In this document: positions 45,575-53,642 of the stretch, in pieces
Layout: the number at the start of each line of letters is the position of its first letter
Numbering within the stretch: the stretch's first letter is position 1
Assembly (NCBI RefSeq): GCF_029714305.1
Contig: NZ_CP121647.1
Coordinates: 5,972,501-6,036,500 of the forward strand
DNA from: Bradyrhizobium sp. CB3481
GTDB lineage: Bacteria; Pseudomonadota; Alphaproteobacteria; Rhizobiales; Xanthobacteraceae
DNA length: 64,000 nucleotides
Direction of reading: 5' to 3'
Made by a program: the position numbers and the translations under genes
Notes under the pieces: model-generated
Told to the model about the DNA's origin: nothing
What the model saw: the letters and a program-made list of their open reading frames with translations, nothing else
Database searches by the model: none

Positions 45575-46390
45575 CTACCCCGCCTCCGCAAACCTTGGCG
45601 CGCGCTTCTCCATATTGGCGCGCACGGCCTCGGTCTGGTTGGGGCTGCCGATCAGCTTCTGCTGTTCGACGGATTCGGCGAGCAGCGCCGGCGCCGGATC
45701 GACCGACAGCTTGCCCAGCATGCGCTTGGCGGCGCGGATCGCATCCGGGCTCCTGCCGGCGATGTCGCGCGCCACCTCGAACGCCGCCGCAAGCGGGTCG
45801 TCGCAGATCCGCGTCGCGAGGCCATAGCTCATGGCTTCCTGCGCGGAGAAGATGCGGCCCGTATAAGTCAGCTCGCGCAAGATATCGTTGCGCACGAGGC
45901 TTGCCAGGATCGGCGTGCCCGCCATGTCGGGCACCAGGCCCCATTTGATTTCCATGATCGACATCCGCGCATCCGGCGTGAGGAAGCGCATGTCGGCGCC
46001 GAGCGCGAGCTGGAAGCCGCCGCCGAACGCGACGCCCTGGATCGCGGCAATGACAGGCACCGGAAGCTGGCGCCAGCCCCACACCGCCTGCTGCGGAAAA
46101 TTCGCGATGCCATGGGTGCGTACCGTCAGGTCGCGCTTCTCGCCGCCGGCGATCCCATTGCCGCCATTTTCTTTCATCGCCTGGAAGCGGCCCATGTCGA
46201 GGCCGGCGCAGAACGCCCGGCCCTCCCCGGACAATACTACCACCCTGACGCCCTTTTCCTGGGCCAGCCGCTCGGTCGCCGCCACCAGCGCTTCGAACAT
46301 CGCGGCATCGAGCGCATTCATCTTGTCAGCACGCACCAGGCGGACATCGGCAATGCCGTCCGAAATCGAGATCGAGACGCGTTGCTCCAT
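45575..46390 (-). CDS. Crotonase-family enoyl-CoA hydratase/isomerase
   Basis: 271 residues from ATG 46390 (GGAGG 9 bases upstream). The oxyanion-hole blocks are GRAFCAGLDMG and QGVAFGGGFQLALGADMR. The first acid position holds Glu (SIMEIKWGLVPDM), the second has Asp (PDMAGT), a set found in isomerases as well as hydratases. It acts in fatty or aromatic acyl-CoA beta-oxidation. It is divergent from the dienoyl-CoA-reductase-like SDR, which suggests joint control. Confidence 0.85.
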   Translation of the reverse strand: MEQRVSISISDGIADVRLVRADKMNALDAAMFEALVAATERLAQEKGVRVVVLSGEGRAFCAGLDMGRFQAMKENGGNGIAGGEKRDLTVRTHGIANFPQQAVWGWRQLPVPVIAAIQGVAFGGGFQLALGADMRFLTPDARMSIMEIKWGLVPDMAGTPILASLVRNDILRELTYTGRIFSAQEAMSYGLATRICDDPLAAAFEVARDIAGRSPDAIRAAKRMLGKLSVDPAPALLAESVEQQKLIGSPNQTEAVRANMEKRAPRFAEAG

Positions 46391-46450
46391 GATTAAAATC
46401 CTCCACACTTCGTTCTTGGCGCTTTACACAAAGGCCGTTGTCCGGTTTTA

Positions 46451-46464
46451 GTCAATCGGTCAAT
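46451..46464. promoter_or_regulatory. Direct repeat GTCAAT in the crotonase/SDR divergent promoter
   Basis: GTCAAT occurs at 46451-46456 and 46459-46464, eight bases apart, i.e. TTGAC elements on the minus strand. It may be a regulator site or the crotonase -35 region. Confidence 0.3.
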
Positions 46465-46491
46465 TAACAGACAATCCGCGGGGTGGAAACG

Positions 46492-47364
46492 ATGTTCAAC
46501 GATCAGCTTCTCGCCGGGCGGCGGATCCTCGTGACCGGAGGCGGTACCGGCCTCGGCAAGTCGATGGCGGCGCGGTTTCTGCAACTGGGAGCCGAAGTTC
46601 ACATCTGCGGCCGCCGCAAAATTGTATGCGACGAGACCGCGACCGAGTTGATGGACGAGTATGGCGGCCGCGTCGTCAGCCATGGCGTCGACATCCGCAA
46701 TGCGCTTGCGGTCGATGAGATGATCGGACAGATCTGGGCTTCGGGTCCCCTCACCGACCTCATCAACAACGCCGCCGGCAATTTCATCTCGCGCTCGGAA
46801 GACCTGTCGCCGCGCGGCTTCGACGCCGTCGCCAACATCGTGATGCACGGCACCTTCTATGTGACCCATGCGGTGGGCCGGCGCTGGATCGCAGACAGGC
46901 AGCGCGGCAACGTGGTGTCGATCACCGTGACCTGGGTGCGCAACGGCTCGCCCTACGTGGTGCCATCGGCGATGAGCAAATCGGCGATCCACGCCATGAC
47001 GATGTCGCTTGCGGTCGAATGGGGCAGACACGGCATCCGCCTCAACACCATCGCGCCGGGCGAAATCCCGACCGAGGGCATGAGCAAGCGCATCAAGCCC
47101 GGCGACGAGGCCGGCGCACGTACCCGGGCTCAGAACCCGATGGGCCGGGTCGGCACCATGGAGGAATTGCAGAATCTGGCCGTGTTCCTGATCTCCGGCG
47201 GCTGCGACTGGATCAATGGCGAGACCATCGCGATGGATGGCGGCCAAGCGCTCGCAATGGGCGGCAACTTCTACCAGCTGCGCGACTGGAGCGACGACGA
47301 CTGGAACAAGGCCCGCGAGTCGATCAAGGCACAGAACGAGAAGGACCGGGCCTCGCGCGGGTGA
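46492..47364 (+). CDS. SDR-family 2,4-dienoyl-CoA reductase-like enzyme
   Basis: 290 residues, ATG 46492 (GGGGTGG upstream; GTG 46483 is possible). The NAD(P) motif is VTGGGTGLGKSMA, and NNAAGNFI is the usual Asn block. The classic Tyr-x-x-x-Lys is replaced: the block reads PYVVPSAMSKSAIHAM, with Ser four residues before Lys. This Ser-x-x-x-Lys, and the following SLAVEWGRHGIRLNTIAPGEI, match 2,4-dienoyl-CoA reductases (DECR group), which reduce conjugated double bonds in unsaturated fatty-acyl-CoA oxidation with NADPH. It is divergent from a crotonase and upstream of an acyl-CoA ligase, which fits. Confidence 0.8.
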   Translation: MFNDQLLAGRRILVTGGGTGLGKSMAARFLQLGAEVHICGRRKIVCDETATELMDEYGGRVVSHGVDIRNALAVDEMIGQIWASGPLTDLINNAAGNFISRSEDLSPRGFDAVANIVMHGTFYVTHAVGRRWIADRQRGNVVSITVTWVRNGSPYVVPSAMSKSAIHAMTMSLAVEWGRHGIRLNTIAPGEIPTEGMSKRIKPGDEAGARTRAQNPMGRVGTMEELQNLAVFLISGGCDWINGETIAMDGGQALAMGGNFYQLRDWSDDDWNKARESIKAQNEKDRASRG

Positions 47365-47370
47365 ACTCTG

Positions 47371-47493
47371 CCGTCGTCCCTGCGAAAGCAGGGACCCATA
47401 ACCACAAGCGCTCGTTGTTACGAAGGCAACTAGCTCCATCGCCTTTACCGATAGGCCGCGGCGTATGGGTCCCTGCTTTCGCAGGGACGACGG
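47371..47493. repeat. 30-bp perfect inverted repeat, GTCGTCCCTGCG type
   Basis: The arms 47371-47400 (CCGTCGTCCCTGCGAAAGCA...) and 47464-47493 are exact reverse complements over 30 bp, with 63 bp between. Each arm also folds on itself (GTCCCTGC/GCAGGGAC). It lies between the SDR and ligase genes, so it may also stop transcription. Confidence 0.9.
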
Positions 47494-47566
47494 CATCCCC
47501 GTATTGTCTTCTGCGCACGTTATCGCCACACTCCGCGCAACGATAACAAAACGATACGGGAGAGAC

Positions 47567-49147
47567 ATGTCCGCGCCGGAGCAATTGACCAATCTTGCCG
47601 ACATGGTGCGCGAGCGCGCCAAAACGCGTGGCGATGCCATCGCCTATGAGTTCGAGGGACGCCAGACCACGTTCGCCGAGTTCGACGTCAAGACCAACCG
47701 CGTCGCGAACGCGCTGATTGCGATGGAGATCAAGCCGGGCGAGCGCATCGCCTATCTCGGCAAGAACAGCGACTTCTATTTCGAGCTGCTGATGGGCGCG
47801 ATGAAGGCGGGGATCGTGATGGCGCCGGTCAACTGGCGCCTCGCCGGCCCGGAGGTTGCCTTCATCGTCAGCGACTGCAAGGCGCCGGTGCTGTTCGTGG
47901 GCCCTGAGTTCATCACGCAGGTCCGCAACATCAAGCCGCAACTGCCCGATATCCGCACCATCATCACGACCGAAGGCGGCGCGCCGGAATGGCAGGATTT
48001 TGCGGCCTGGCGCGATGCGACCAGCAGCGATGATCCAAAGGTGCCAATCGGCCCGAAGGACATCGCGATCCAACTCTACACGTCGGGTACCACGGGCAAG
48101 CCCAAGGGCGCGATGCTGTCGCATGCCAACTTCTTCAACCTCGTGCACGCCGGCAGCGAGGCTGAGAAGCCCGAATGGAACAAATGGTCGGCGGACGACG
48201 TCTCGCTGGTCGCGATGCCCGTCTTCCACATCGGCGGCTCCGGCTGGGGCGTGATGGGACTCTATCACGGCGCCAAGGGCGTGATCGCGCGCGAGTTCGA
48301 TCCGACCAGGGTGCTCGATTTCTTCGAGCAGTCTGGAATCACCAAGCTTTTTATGGTGCCGGCCGCGATGCAGTTCGTGGTGCGGCAGCCGCGGGCGCGG
48401 CAGGTTGATTTTTCCCGGCTGAAATACATGCTCTACGGTGCCTCGCCGATTCCGGCGGCGCTGCTGAAGGAATGCATCGAGGTGTTCAAGTGCGGCTTCG
48501 TGCAGCTCTATGGCATGACCGAGACGACAGGCACCATCGTCGCGCTTCCGCCTGAGGACCATGTCGAGGGGCTGGAGCGCATGCGCTCAGCCGGGAAGGC
48601 GCTGCCGGGAATCGAGATCGCAATCCTCGATCCCGACGGCAACCGCTTGCCGCCCCGCCAGGTCGGCGAGATCGCCACCCGCTCCGGCTCCAACATGGCC
48701 GGCTACTGGAACCTGCCGGAGGCGACCGCGAGGACGCTCGGCAGTGACGGCTGGCTGCGCACCGGCGATGCCGGCTACATGGACGAGGACGGCTATCTCT
48801 ATATCCACGACCGTATCAAGGACATGATCATCTCCGGCGGCGAGAACATCTATCCCGCCGAGGTCGAGAGCGCGCTATGCGATCATCCCGATGTCGCCGA
48901 GGCTGCCGTGATCGGCATTCCCGACGACAAATGGGGCGAAGCGGTCAAGGCGATCGTGGTGATGAAGCCGGGCAAGCAGGCGACCGCCACCGACATCATC
49001 AATTTTACCCGCGAACGCATTGCCGGCTTCAAGACGCCGAAATCGGTCGACTTCATCGAAGCGCTGCCGCGCAACCCGTCGGGGAAAATCTTGCGGCGGA
49101 ATCTGCGCGAGCCGTATTGGGCGGGGAAAGATCGTCAGGTGAATTAG
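47567..49147 (+). CDS. Long/medium-chain acyl-CoA ligase, ANL superfamily
   Basis: A 526-residue cytosolic ligase. Motifs in order: YTSGTTGKPKGAMLSHAN, LYGMTETTG, RTGDAGYMDEDGYLYIHDR, KDMIISGGENIYPAEVE and the catalytic Lys in RNPSGKILRRNL. GGGAG lies upstream of ATG 47567. It closely resembles rhizobial fatty-acid-CoA ligases of the FadD/LvaE type. It lies downstream of the SDR and likely feeds the beta-oxidation enzymes encoded around it. Confidence 0.88.
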   Translation: MSAPEQLTNLADMVRERAKTRGDAIAYEFEGRQTTFAEFDVKTNRVANALIAMEIKPGERIAYLGKNSDFYFELLMGAMKAGIVMAPVNWRLAGPEVAFIVSDCKAPVLFVGPEFITQVRNIKPQLPDIRTIITTEGGAPEWQDFAAWRDATSSDDPKVPIGPKDIAIQLYTSGTTGKPKGAMLSHANFFNLVHAGSEAEKPEWNKWSADDVSLVAMPVFHIGGSGWGVMGLYHGAKGVIAREFDPTRVLDFFEQSGITKLFMVPAAMQFVVRQPRARQVDFSRLKYMLYGASPIPAALLKECIEVFKCGFVQLYGMTETTGTIVALPPEDHVEGLERMRSAGKALPGIEIAILDPDGNRLPPRQVGEIATRSGSNMAGYWNLPEATARTLGSDGWLRTGDAGYMDEDGYLYIHDRIKDMIISGGENIYPAEVESALCDHPDVAEAAVIGIPDDKWGEAVKAIVVMKPGKQATATDIINFTRERIAGFKTPKSVDFIEALPRNPSGKILRRNLREPYWAGKDRQVN

Positions 49148-49165
49148 GCCCCGTCATCAAACGAT

Positions 49166-49296
49166 GTCGTCCCCGCGAACGCGGGGACCCATACGCCGTG
49201 TCGTTGCTGATATGGGAAGTGTTAGTTGCCTTCTCTTGACCGCCGTGCCTCAAACTGCGTCCTGTGGTTATGGGTCCCCGCGTTCGCGGGGACGAC
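49166..49296. repeat. 28-bp perfect inverted repeat, GTCGTCCCCGCG type
   Basis: The arms 49166-49193 (GTCGTCCCCGCGAACGCGGG...) and 49269-49296 are exact reverse complements, 75 bp apart. It is the same element family as 47371-47493, with a C/G-richer inner stem. It lies between convergent ligase and GFA genes. Confidence 0.9.
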
Positions 49297-49318
49297 GCGT
49301 TGAGAGCGGAGCGGCCGC

Positions 49319-49795
49319 TCACTTCTTCCCCGCCTTCTCCCGCGCGGCGCGGTGGCGGGCCTTCATCTCATCCGACCACACCTCCGCCGGATTGTAGAAT
49401 TCGGCAAACGCCTTTGCACCCGGCGGCAGCGTAACCCAGGGCTGCTTGGTCGAGGTGAAGATGTGAACGTCCGGCGGGCACTGGCTTGGATCATCCATGG
49501 TGCCGACGCGGACGAAGCGCACCGCGGGGCCGGAGCCGGGATAATTGCTCCAGACGGCGACCTTGCAGACCGGGCAGCGCGCGATCTTCTGGCCCTTGCC
49601 GCTGGCCGACGGGGTATCGATGATCTCGGGCTCGGCCTTGAGGTGCTCGACCCTGTCAGCTTCATATAGCGCGTTGACTGCGTGCACCGTGCCGGTCTCG
49701 CGCTGGCACCAGCTGCAATGGCAGGCATGCACGATCATCGGCCGGCCGCTCAATCGGTAGCGGATATTTTGGCACGTACATCCACCTTCCATCAT
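49319..49795 (-). CDS. GFA/CENP-V-family zinc protein
   Basis: A 158-residue protein with the Zn-binding Cys pattern of the glutathione-dependent formaldehyde-activating family: GGCTCQNIRY, CHCSWCQRETG and CPVCKVAVW. Most members are not proven formaldehyde enzymes; S-(hydroxymethyl)glutathione binding is only inferred. Two adjacent ATGs (49795, 49792) are possible starts after AGGAG. It is downstream of the acyl-CoA dehydrogenase by 6 bp and so probably in its operon. Confidence 0.82.
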   Translation of the reverse strand: MMEGGCTCQNIRYRLSGRPMIVHACHCSWCQRETGTVHAVNALYEADRVEHLKAEPEIIDTPSASGKGQKIARCPVCKVAVWSNYPGSGPAVRFVRVGTMDDPSQCPPDVHIFTSTKQPWVTLPPGAKAFAEFYNPAEVWSDEMKARHRAAREKAGKK

Positions 49796-49801
49796 ACGCT
49801 C

Positions 49802-51076
49802 CTAATATTTCCCCGCCCCCATATAGCCGAACAGGAATCCCGCCACCTTGCGCTTCTGGATTTCCTCGCTGCCTTCTGTGATGCGGTAGCGGCGGTGGTG
49901 GCGGTAGATGTGCTCGAACGGCTTGTGGCGCGAATAGCCCATGCCGCCATGCACCTGCATGGCGCGGTCGGCGGCCTCGCAGCACAGTCGGTTTGCCCAA
50001 TAGTTGCACATCGAGACGCGGTCGGACAGCGTATGCTCGACCTGGGCCTGAGTGAGCTGGTCCATTTCCCATGCGGTCTTGCGGATCAATAGCCGCAGCA
50101 TCTCCGCTTGCGTCGCCAGTTCCACCAGCGGCCACTGGATCGCCTGGTTCTCCGCCAGCGCCTTGCCGAACGGCTTTCGCTCACGGGCATATTTGACGCT
50201 TTCGTTGATGCAGTAGACCGCGGCGCCGAGCGAGCTTGCCGCCTGCCTGATACGGTTTTCATGCACAAAGCACTGCGCCAGCGACAGGCCGCGGCCGACC
50301 TCGCCGAACAGCGCATCCTCGGGCACGAACACGTCCGTAAAACTGACGCGCGGATGATCGGTCGGCATGTTGAAGGTCCACATATATTCCTCGACCTTCA
50401 CACCCTCGCTTCTGGCTGGCACCAGGAAGCAGGTGATGCCGCGCGCGTCGCCGTCATTGCCCGAGGTGCGGGCAAACAGCGCACAATGGGTGGCGACGTG
50501 CATGCCGGTCGTCCACATCTTCTCGCCGTTGATGATCCAGCCCTTGACGTTGTCGCGGGTGGCCTGCACCGCCTTCGTCTCCATATGGGTCGCGTCCGAG
50601 CCGTGGTGCGGCTCCGTCAGACCAAACGTGATGCGGTATTTGCCCGTGATCGACCCGTCGATCATCGCCTTCTGCGCGTCGGTGCCGTAGCGATCGAGCA
50701 TGGTCACGAGCGGGAGGTTGCCGACGATCGAATGCTCGTTCTGTAAATCGTTGTGCAGGCCGAGCCCCTTCGCGGCAAAATGCTCGCGGATTACGGCCAT
50801 CCAGAGGTTGGAACCGTCCTTGCCGCCGTAACGCTTCGGGATCGCGAAGCGCAGATGCCCAGCCGCGTCGGCGAGGTTTTTTGCCTTGCGCAGCAGCGCT
50901 TCCCATTCGTGGCGCGGCAAGCCGCCGTTCTCGAAATCGGTGCGCGCCCATTCGCGGCGGTGGTCGAAGAAGCGGATGTTGTCGTCGGCCTCCTCCAGCG
51001 GTTTGATCTCGCGCGCGATGAAGCGGTCGAGTTCGTCGAGATAGGCAACGAGGTCGGCGGGCAGGTTGAAATCCAA
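49802..51076 (-). CDS. Acyl-CoA dehydrogenase
   Basis: A 424-residue FAD enzyme introducing an alpha-beta double bond in acyl-CoA. Blocks: FGLTEPHHGSDATHMETKA and GWIINGEKMWTTGMHVA (FAD and substrate), ENRIRQAASSLGAA, and the C-terminal VHGGMGYSRHKPFEHIYRHHRRYRITEGSEEIQ (in parts), where ITEGSEE carries the position of the catalytic Glu. The start is TTG 51076, with GGGAG 8 bases upstream; no ATG is near. It is followed by the GFA gene. The substrate chain is unknown. Confidence 0.88.
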   Translation of the reverse strand: MDFNLPADLVAYLDELDRFIAREIKPLEEADDNIRFFDHRREWARTDFENGGLPRHEWEALLRKAKNLADAAGHLRFAIPKRYGGKDGSNLWMAVIREHFAAKGLGLHNDLQNEHSIVGNLPLVTMLDRYGTDAQKAMIDGSITGKYRITFGLTEPHHGSDATHMETKAVQATRDNVKGWIINGEKMWTTGMHVATHCALFARTSGNDGDARGITCFLVPARSEGVKVEEYMWTFNMPTDHPRVSFTDVFVPEDALFGEVGRGLSLAQCFVHENRIRQAASSLGAAVYCINESVKYARERKPFGKALAENQAIQWPLVELATQAEMLRLLIRKTAWEMDQLTQAQVEHTLSDRVSMCNYWANRLCCEAADRAMQVHGGMGYSRHKPFEHIYRHHRRYRITEGSEEIQKRKVAGFLFGYMGAGKY

Positions 51077-51297
51077 GGCGGCTCTCCCGGAAATGTCGTT
51101 TATTGCTTTTGCGTTTAGGCGCTACAGAGCGCTCCTGCTCAGGTTGATTTAGCTGAGAAGACCGCGATTAAGTCAAGCAATGGAAGCGGCCTTGGCATGC
51201 GCGGGGGCCTTGCGCAATTGGATGGTTTCACACGGCCGCGTCGCGCTATGATCCCTGCCAATATTCTTCTCGGCAGAAAATTGACATGGGAGCCAAC

Positions 51298-52077
51298 ATG
51301 GACCTGAAATTCTCAAAGGTGACGCGCAAGGGACCGATCACGATCATCACGCTATCGCGGCCCGAAGTGTACAATGCGCTGCATATCGACGCGCATTTTG
51401 AACTCAACAAGGTGTTCGACGATTTCTCCGCCGACCCCGAGCAGTGGGTTGCGATCGTCACCGGCGCCGGCGACAAGGCGTTCTGCGCCGGCAACGATTT
51501 GAAATGGCAGGCCGCCGGCGGCAAGCGTGGCTGGGACAAGGGCGGCTTTGGCGGCCTCACCTCGCGCTTCGACTGCGACAAGCCGATCATCGCCGCCGTC
51601 AACGGCGTCGCGATGGGCGGCGGTTTTGAAATCGCGCTGGCCTGCGACCTCATCATCGCGTCGGAAAATGCCACCTTCGCCCTGCCCGAGCCCCGCGTCG
51701 GCCTCGCCGCACTGGCCGGCGGCGTGCACCGGCTGCCGCGGCAGATCGGGCTGAAGCGCGCCATGGGCATGATCCTCACCGCGCGCCACGTCTCCGCCAA
51801 GGAGGGGCTTGAGCTCGGTTTTGTGAATGAGGTGGTTCCTGCCGGCGAGGCACTCGCAGTGGCCGAGCGCTGGGCCGAGACCATCTGCAAGAACTCACCG
51901 ATGTCGATCCGCGCTTCCAAACAGGCGATTCAGCGCGGGCTCGAAGTATCGCTGGAACAGGCGATCGCCGAGCAGCGCGAATATCCCGCCGTGAAGGCGA
52001 TGGCGGCCTCGCAGGATTACATCGAGGGACCGAAGGCGTTTTCGGAAAAGCGGCCGCCGAAATGGCTGGGGCGGTAG
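51298..52077 (+). CDS. Crotonase-family protein, carnitinyl-CoA dehydratase-like
   Basis: 259 residues from ATG 51298 (GGGAG 5 bases upstream; ATG 51286 is also in frame). Blocks: GAGDKAFCAGNDLKWQ and NGVAMGGGFEIALACDLIIAS. The first catalytic acid is present (LPEPRVGLAALAGG), the second position is not acidic, unlike bifunctional hydratases. The end AFSEKRPPKWLGR is typical. It is divergent from the acyl-CoA dehydrogenase gene, with a 221-bp promoter region between. Confidence 0.85.
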   Translation: MDLKFSKVTRKGPITIITLSRPEVYNALHIDAHFELNKVFDDFSADPEQWVAIVTGAGDKAFCAGNDLKWQAAGGKRGWDKGGFGGLTSRFDCDKPIIAAVNGVAMGGGFEIALACDLIIASENATFALPEPRVGLAALAGGVHRLPRQIGLKRAMGMILTARHVSAKEGLELGFVNEVVPAGEALAVAERWAETICKNSPMSIRASKQAIQRGLEVSLEQAIAEQREYPAVKAMAASQDYIEGPKAFSEKRPPKWLGR

Positions 52078-52097
52078 GGCTCTCGACACCCTATCCA

Positions 52098-52182
52098 CGT
52101 CATTGCGAGCGAAGCGAAGCAATCCATGCCTCAACACGGGGATAGATGGATTGCCTCGTCGCTGCGCTCCTCGCAATGACGG
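52098..52182. repeat. Palindromic element, CGTCATTGCGAG type, copy 1
   Basis: Arms CGTCATTGCGAG (52098) and CTCGCAATGACG, plus inner AAGCAATCCAT/ATGGATTGC. The same family occurs at 59761 and 62847. Confidence 0.85.
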
Positions 52183-52197
52183 CGGAGAGTTGGCGCC

Positions 52198-52282
52198 GTA
52201 GGATGGGTAGAGCGCAGCGAAACCCATCATCGGGCGCATCGTCGATGCTCTGATGGGTTTCGCTTCGCTCTACCCATCCTAC
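52198..52282. repeat. Palindromic element, GTAGGATGGGTAGAGCG type, copy 1
   Basis: The 32-bp arms 52198-52229 and 52251-52282 pair with one mismatch. The right arm contains the TAG stop codon of the DUF6285 gene (52279-52281). A second copy lies at 61339-61424. Confidence 0.9.
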
Positions 52283-52659
52283 TTATTCCCTAACTCCCTC
52301 TTGTACGACGCGTAATTCGGCTGATCGACGGCCAGCTTGTCCATCGTGGTCTGCCAGAGATGCTCGGCGAGCCCCGGCGTCTCCAGATCGACTTCACCCG
52401 CTGCGATCTTTTCCGACAGCACGCGGTTGAGGTCGATCAACGCGCCGTCCATGCCGAGCAACTGCTTGAGCCGCGCCGCCTCCGCAGCATCGCTCTCCTG
52501 CGCCAGTGCCAATTGCCGCGTGACCAGGTCGAGCGCGTTAATACCGACGCGGAGCTTGAACGCATTATGGCCCTTGATATCAGGCGCAATCTCGTTGCGC
52601 AAAAAATCCGCGACAGCCTTGATCAGTTCGGTGGGCGTGGGTTCGTCCTGCACAATCAT
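52279..52659 (-). CDS. Small DUF6285-type protein, LvaB-like
   Basis: A 126-residue helical protein: TELIKAVADFLRNEIAP at the start, FKLRVGINALDLVTRQLAL, then DLNRVLSEKIAAGEVDLETPGLAEHLWQTTMDKLAVDQPNY (in parts). It is translated by ATGA overlap from the phosphotransferase gene, the constant partner of this family. In Pseudomonas lva operons a comparable small protein (LvaB) is needed for activity of the APH-type kinase LvaA; I infer the same here from size and gene order. Its stop codon lies in a repeat element. Confidence 0.72.
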   Translation of the reverse strand: MIVQDEPTPTELIKAVADFLRNEIAPDIKGHNAFKLRVGINALDLVTRQLALAQESDAAEAARLKQLLGMDGALIDLNRVLSEKIAAGEVDLETPGLAEHLWQTTMDKLAVDQPNYASYKRELGNK

Positions 52660-53642
52660 CCTCCTCTCGGAGCAAGCAATCTCAATAAATCGATCTCCGT
52701 CTCCGACGAACGGCGGCCGATCATGGCGCGCTCCATCGAATGGTCCGGGCCCTGGCGAAAACGCTGCATCATGCCGCAACACATGATGCCCCAACGCAGC
52801 GTGCCCATGACTTCCCAGAACATCACCCTGTCCGCATCGACTTTGCGGCCCGCCTCCTCGTAGCCGGCGAACAGCTCCTCGCGCGTGCCAAAGCCGCCGA
52901 CCGGCTTGTCGATCTCGCCGAAGCGCCAGGAGTTGACGCAGATCCATCCCAGATCCTCCATCGGGTCGCCGACATGCGCGAGCTCCCAGTCCAGCACCGC
53001 GCGCACCCCGTCAGGGCCGATGATGAGGTTGCCGTGGCGGAAATCGCCATGCACCAGCGTCACCTCCTTCGACGGCCCAGGATCGCGCTCGCCGAGCCAA
53101 CGCAGCGCCAGCTCGAACACCGGACGCGGCCAGTTGAAGCTGCGGTATTCCCGCTCGAGGTCGGCGATCTCTTTTGTTGCGCTCACCTCGCGCAGTTTCG
53201 GCAGCCTCAAAGCCGGCAAGCCGTGGATGCCGGCGATGATGCTCCCTAACTGCCGTGCCAATATCGGCCGTGCCTTGGCGAACTTCTCGTCGCGGAGAAT
53301 CTTGCGCGCGATGGTCTCACCCTCGATCCGCTGCATGATGAAACCGCGGCCGAGCTCGTCCTCGGGCCTCAGCACATGCATCACGCGCGGCGACGGCAGG
53401 CCGGCATCGTGCGCAAGCTGCATCAAGGTGGCTTCGGCATGAAGACCCGCGGCCCGCCCAGGCGAGGCGCCGTAGCCCGGCGGCGCGCGGCGCAGGATGG
53501 CGCCGACATTGCCGCTCGGGTGCACGATATCGAACGTCCAGGTTTCCTGGCTGGCGCCACCGGAAAGTTTTGCCGCGCCCGTGACGCCAGTCGCCCCCGG
53601 ATACCAGGAGGAGACGCAGCGTCCGAGTTGATCCTCGATCAT
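52656..53642 (-). CDS. APH-family acyl-CoA kinase-like phosphotransferase, LvaA/ACAD10-type
   Basis: 328 residues with a protein-kinase-like fold. The N-lobe has LSGGASQETWTF; the catalytic loop is LVHGDFRHGNLIIG and the metal loop is LDWELAHVGDPMEDLGW. This subgroup (fused to the dehydrogenase in animal ACAD10/11, free as LvaA in Pseudomonas) phosphorylates the hydroxyl of 4-hydroxyacyl-CoA; aminoglycoside resistance is unlikely. Coupled by ATGA overlaps to the crotonase upstream (53639-53642) and the small gene downstream (52656-52659). Confidence 0.8.
   Translation of the reverse strand: MIEDQLGRCVSSWYPGATGVTGAAKLSGGASQETWTFDIVHPSGNVGAILRRAPPGYGASPGRAAGLHAEATLMQLAHDAGLPSPRVMHVLRPEDELGRGFIMQRIEGETIARKILRDEKFAKARPILARQLGSIIAGIHGLPALRLPKLREVSATKEIADLEREYRSFNWPRPVFELALRWLGERDPGPSKEVTLVHGDFRHGNLIIGPDGVRAVLDWELAHVGDPMEDLGWICVNSWRFGEIDKPVGGFGTREELFAGYEEAGRKVDADRVMFWEVMGTLRWGIMCCGMMQRFRQGPDHSMERAMIGRRSSETEIDLLRLLAPRGG

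Noticed and set aside
43908..46082. Longer 724-codon version of the acyl-CoA ligase
   Set aside because: The extra N-terminal part crosses a palindromic repeat and part of the crotonase gene; the family start is ATG 45452.
52656..53642. Aminoglycoside resistance kinase
   Set aside because: The APH-like motifs are shared, but gene coupling to a crotonase and the DUF6285 protein points to acyl-CoA metabolism.
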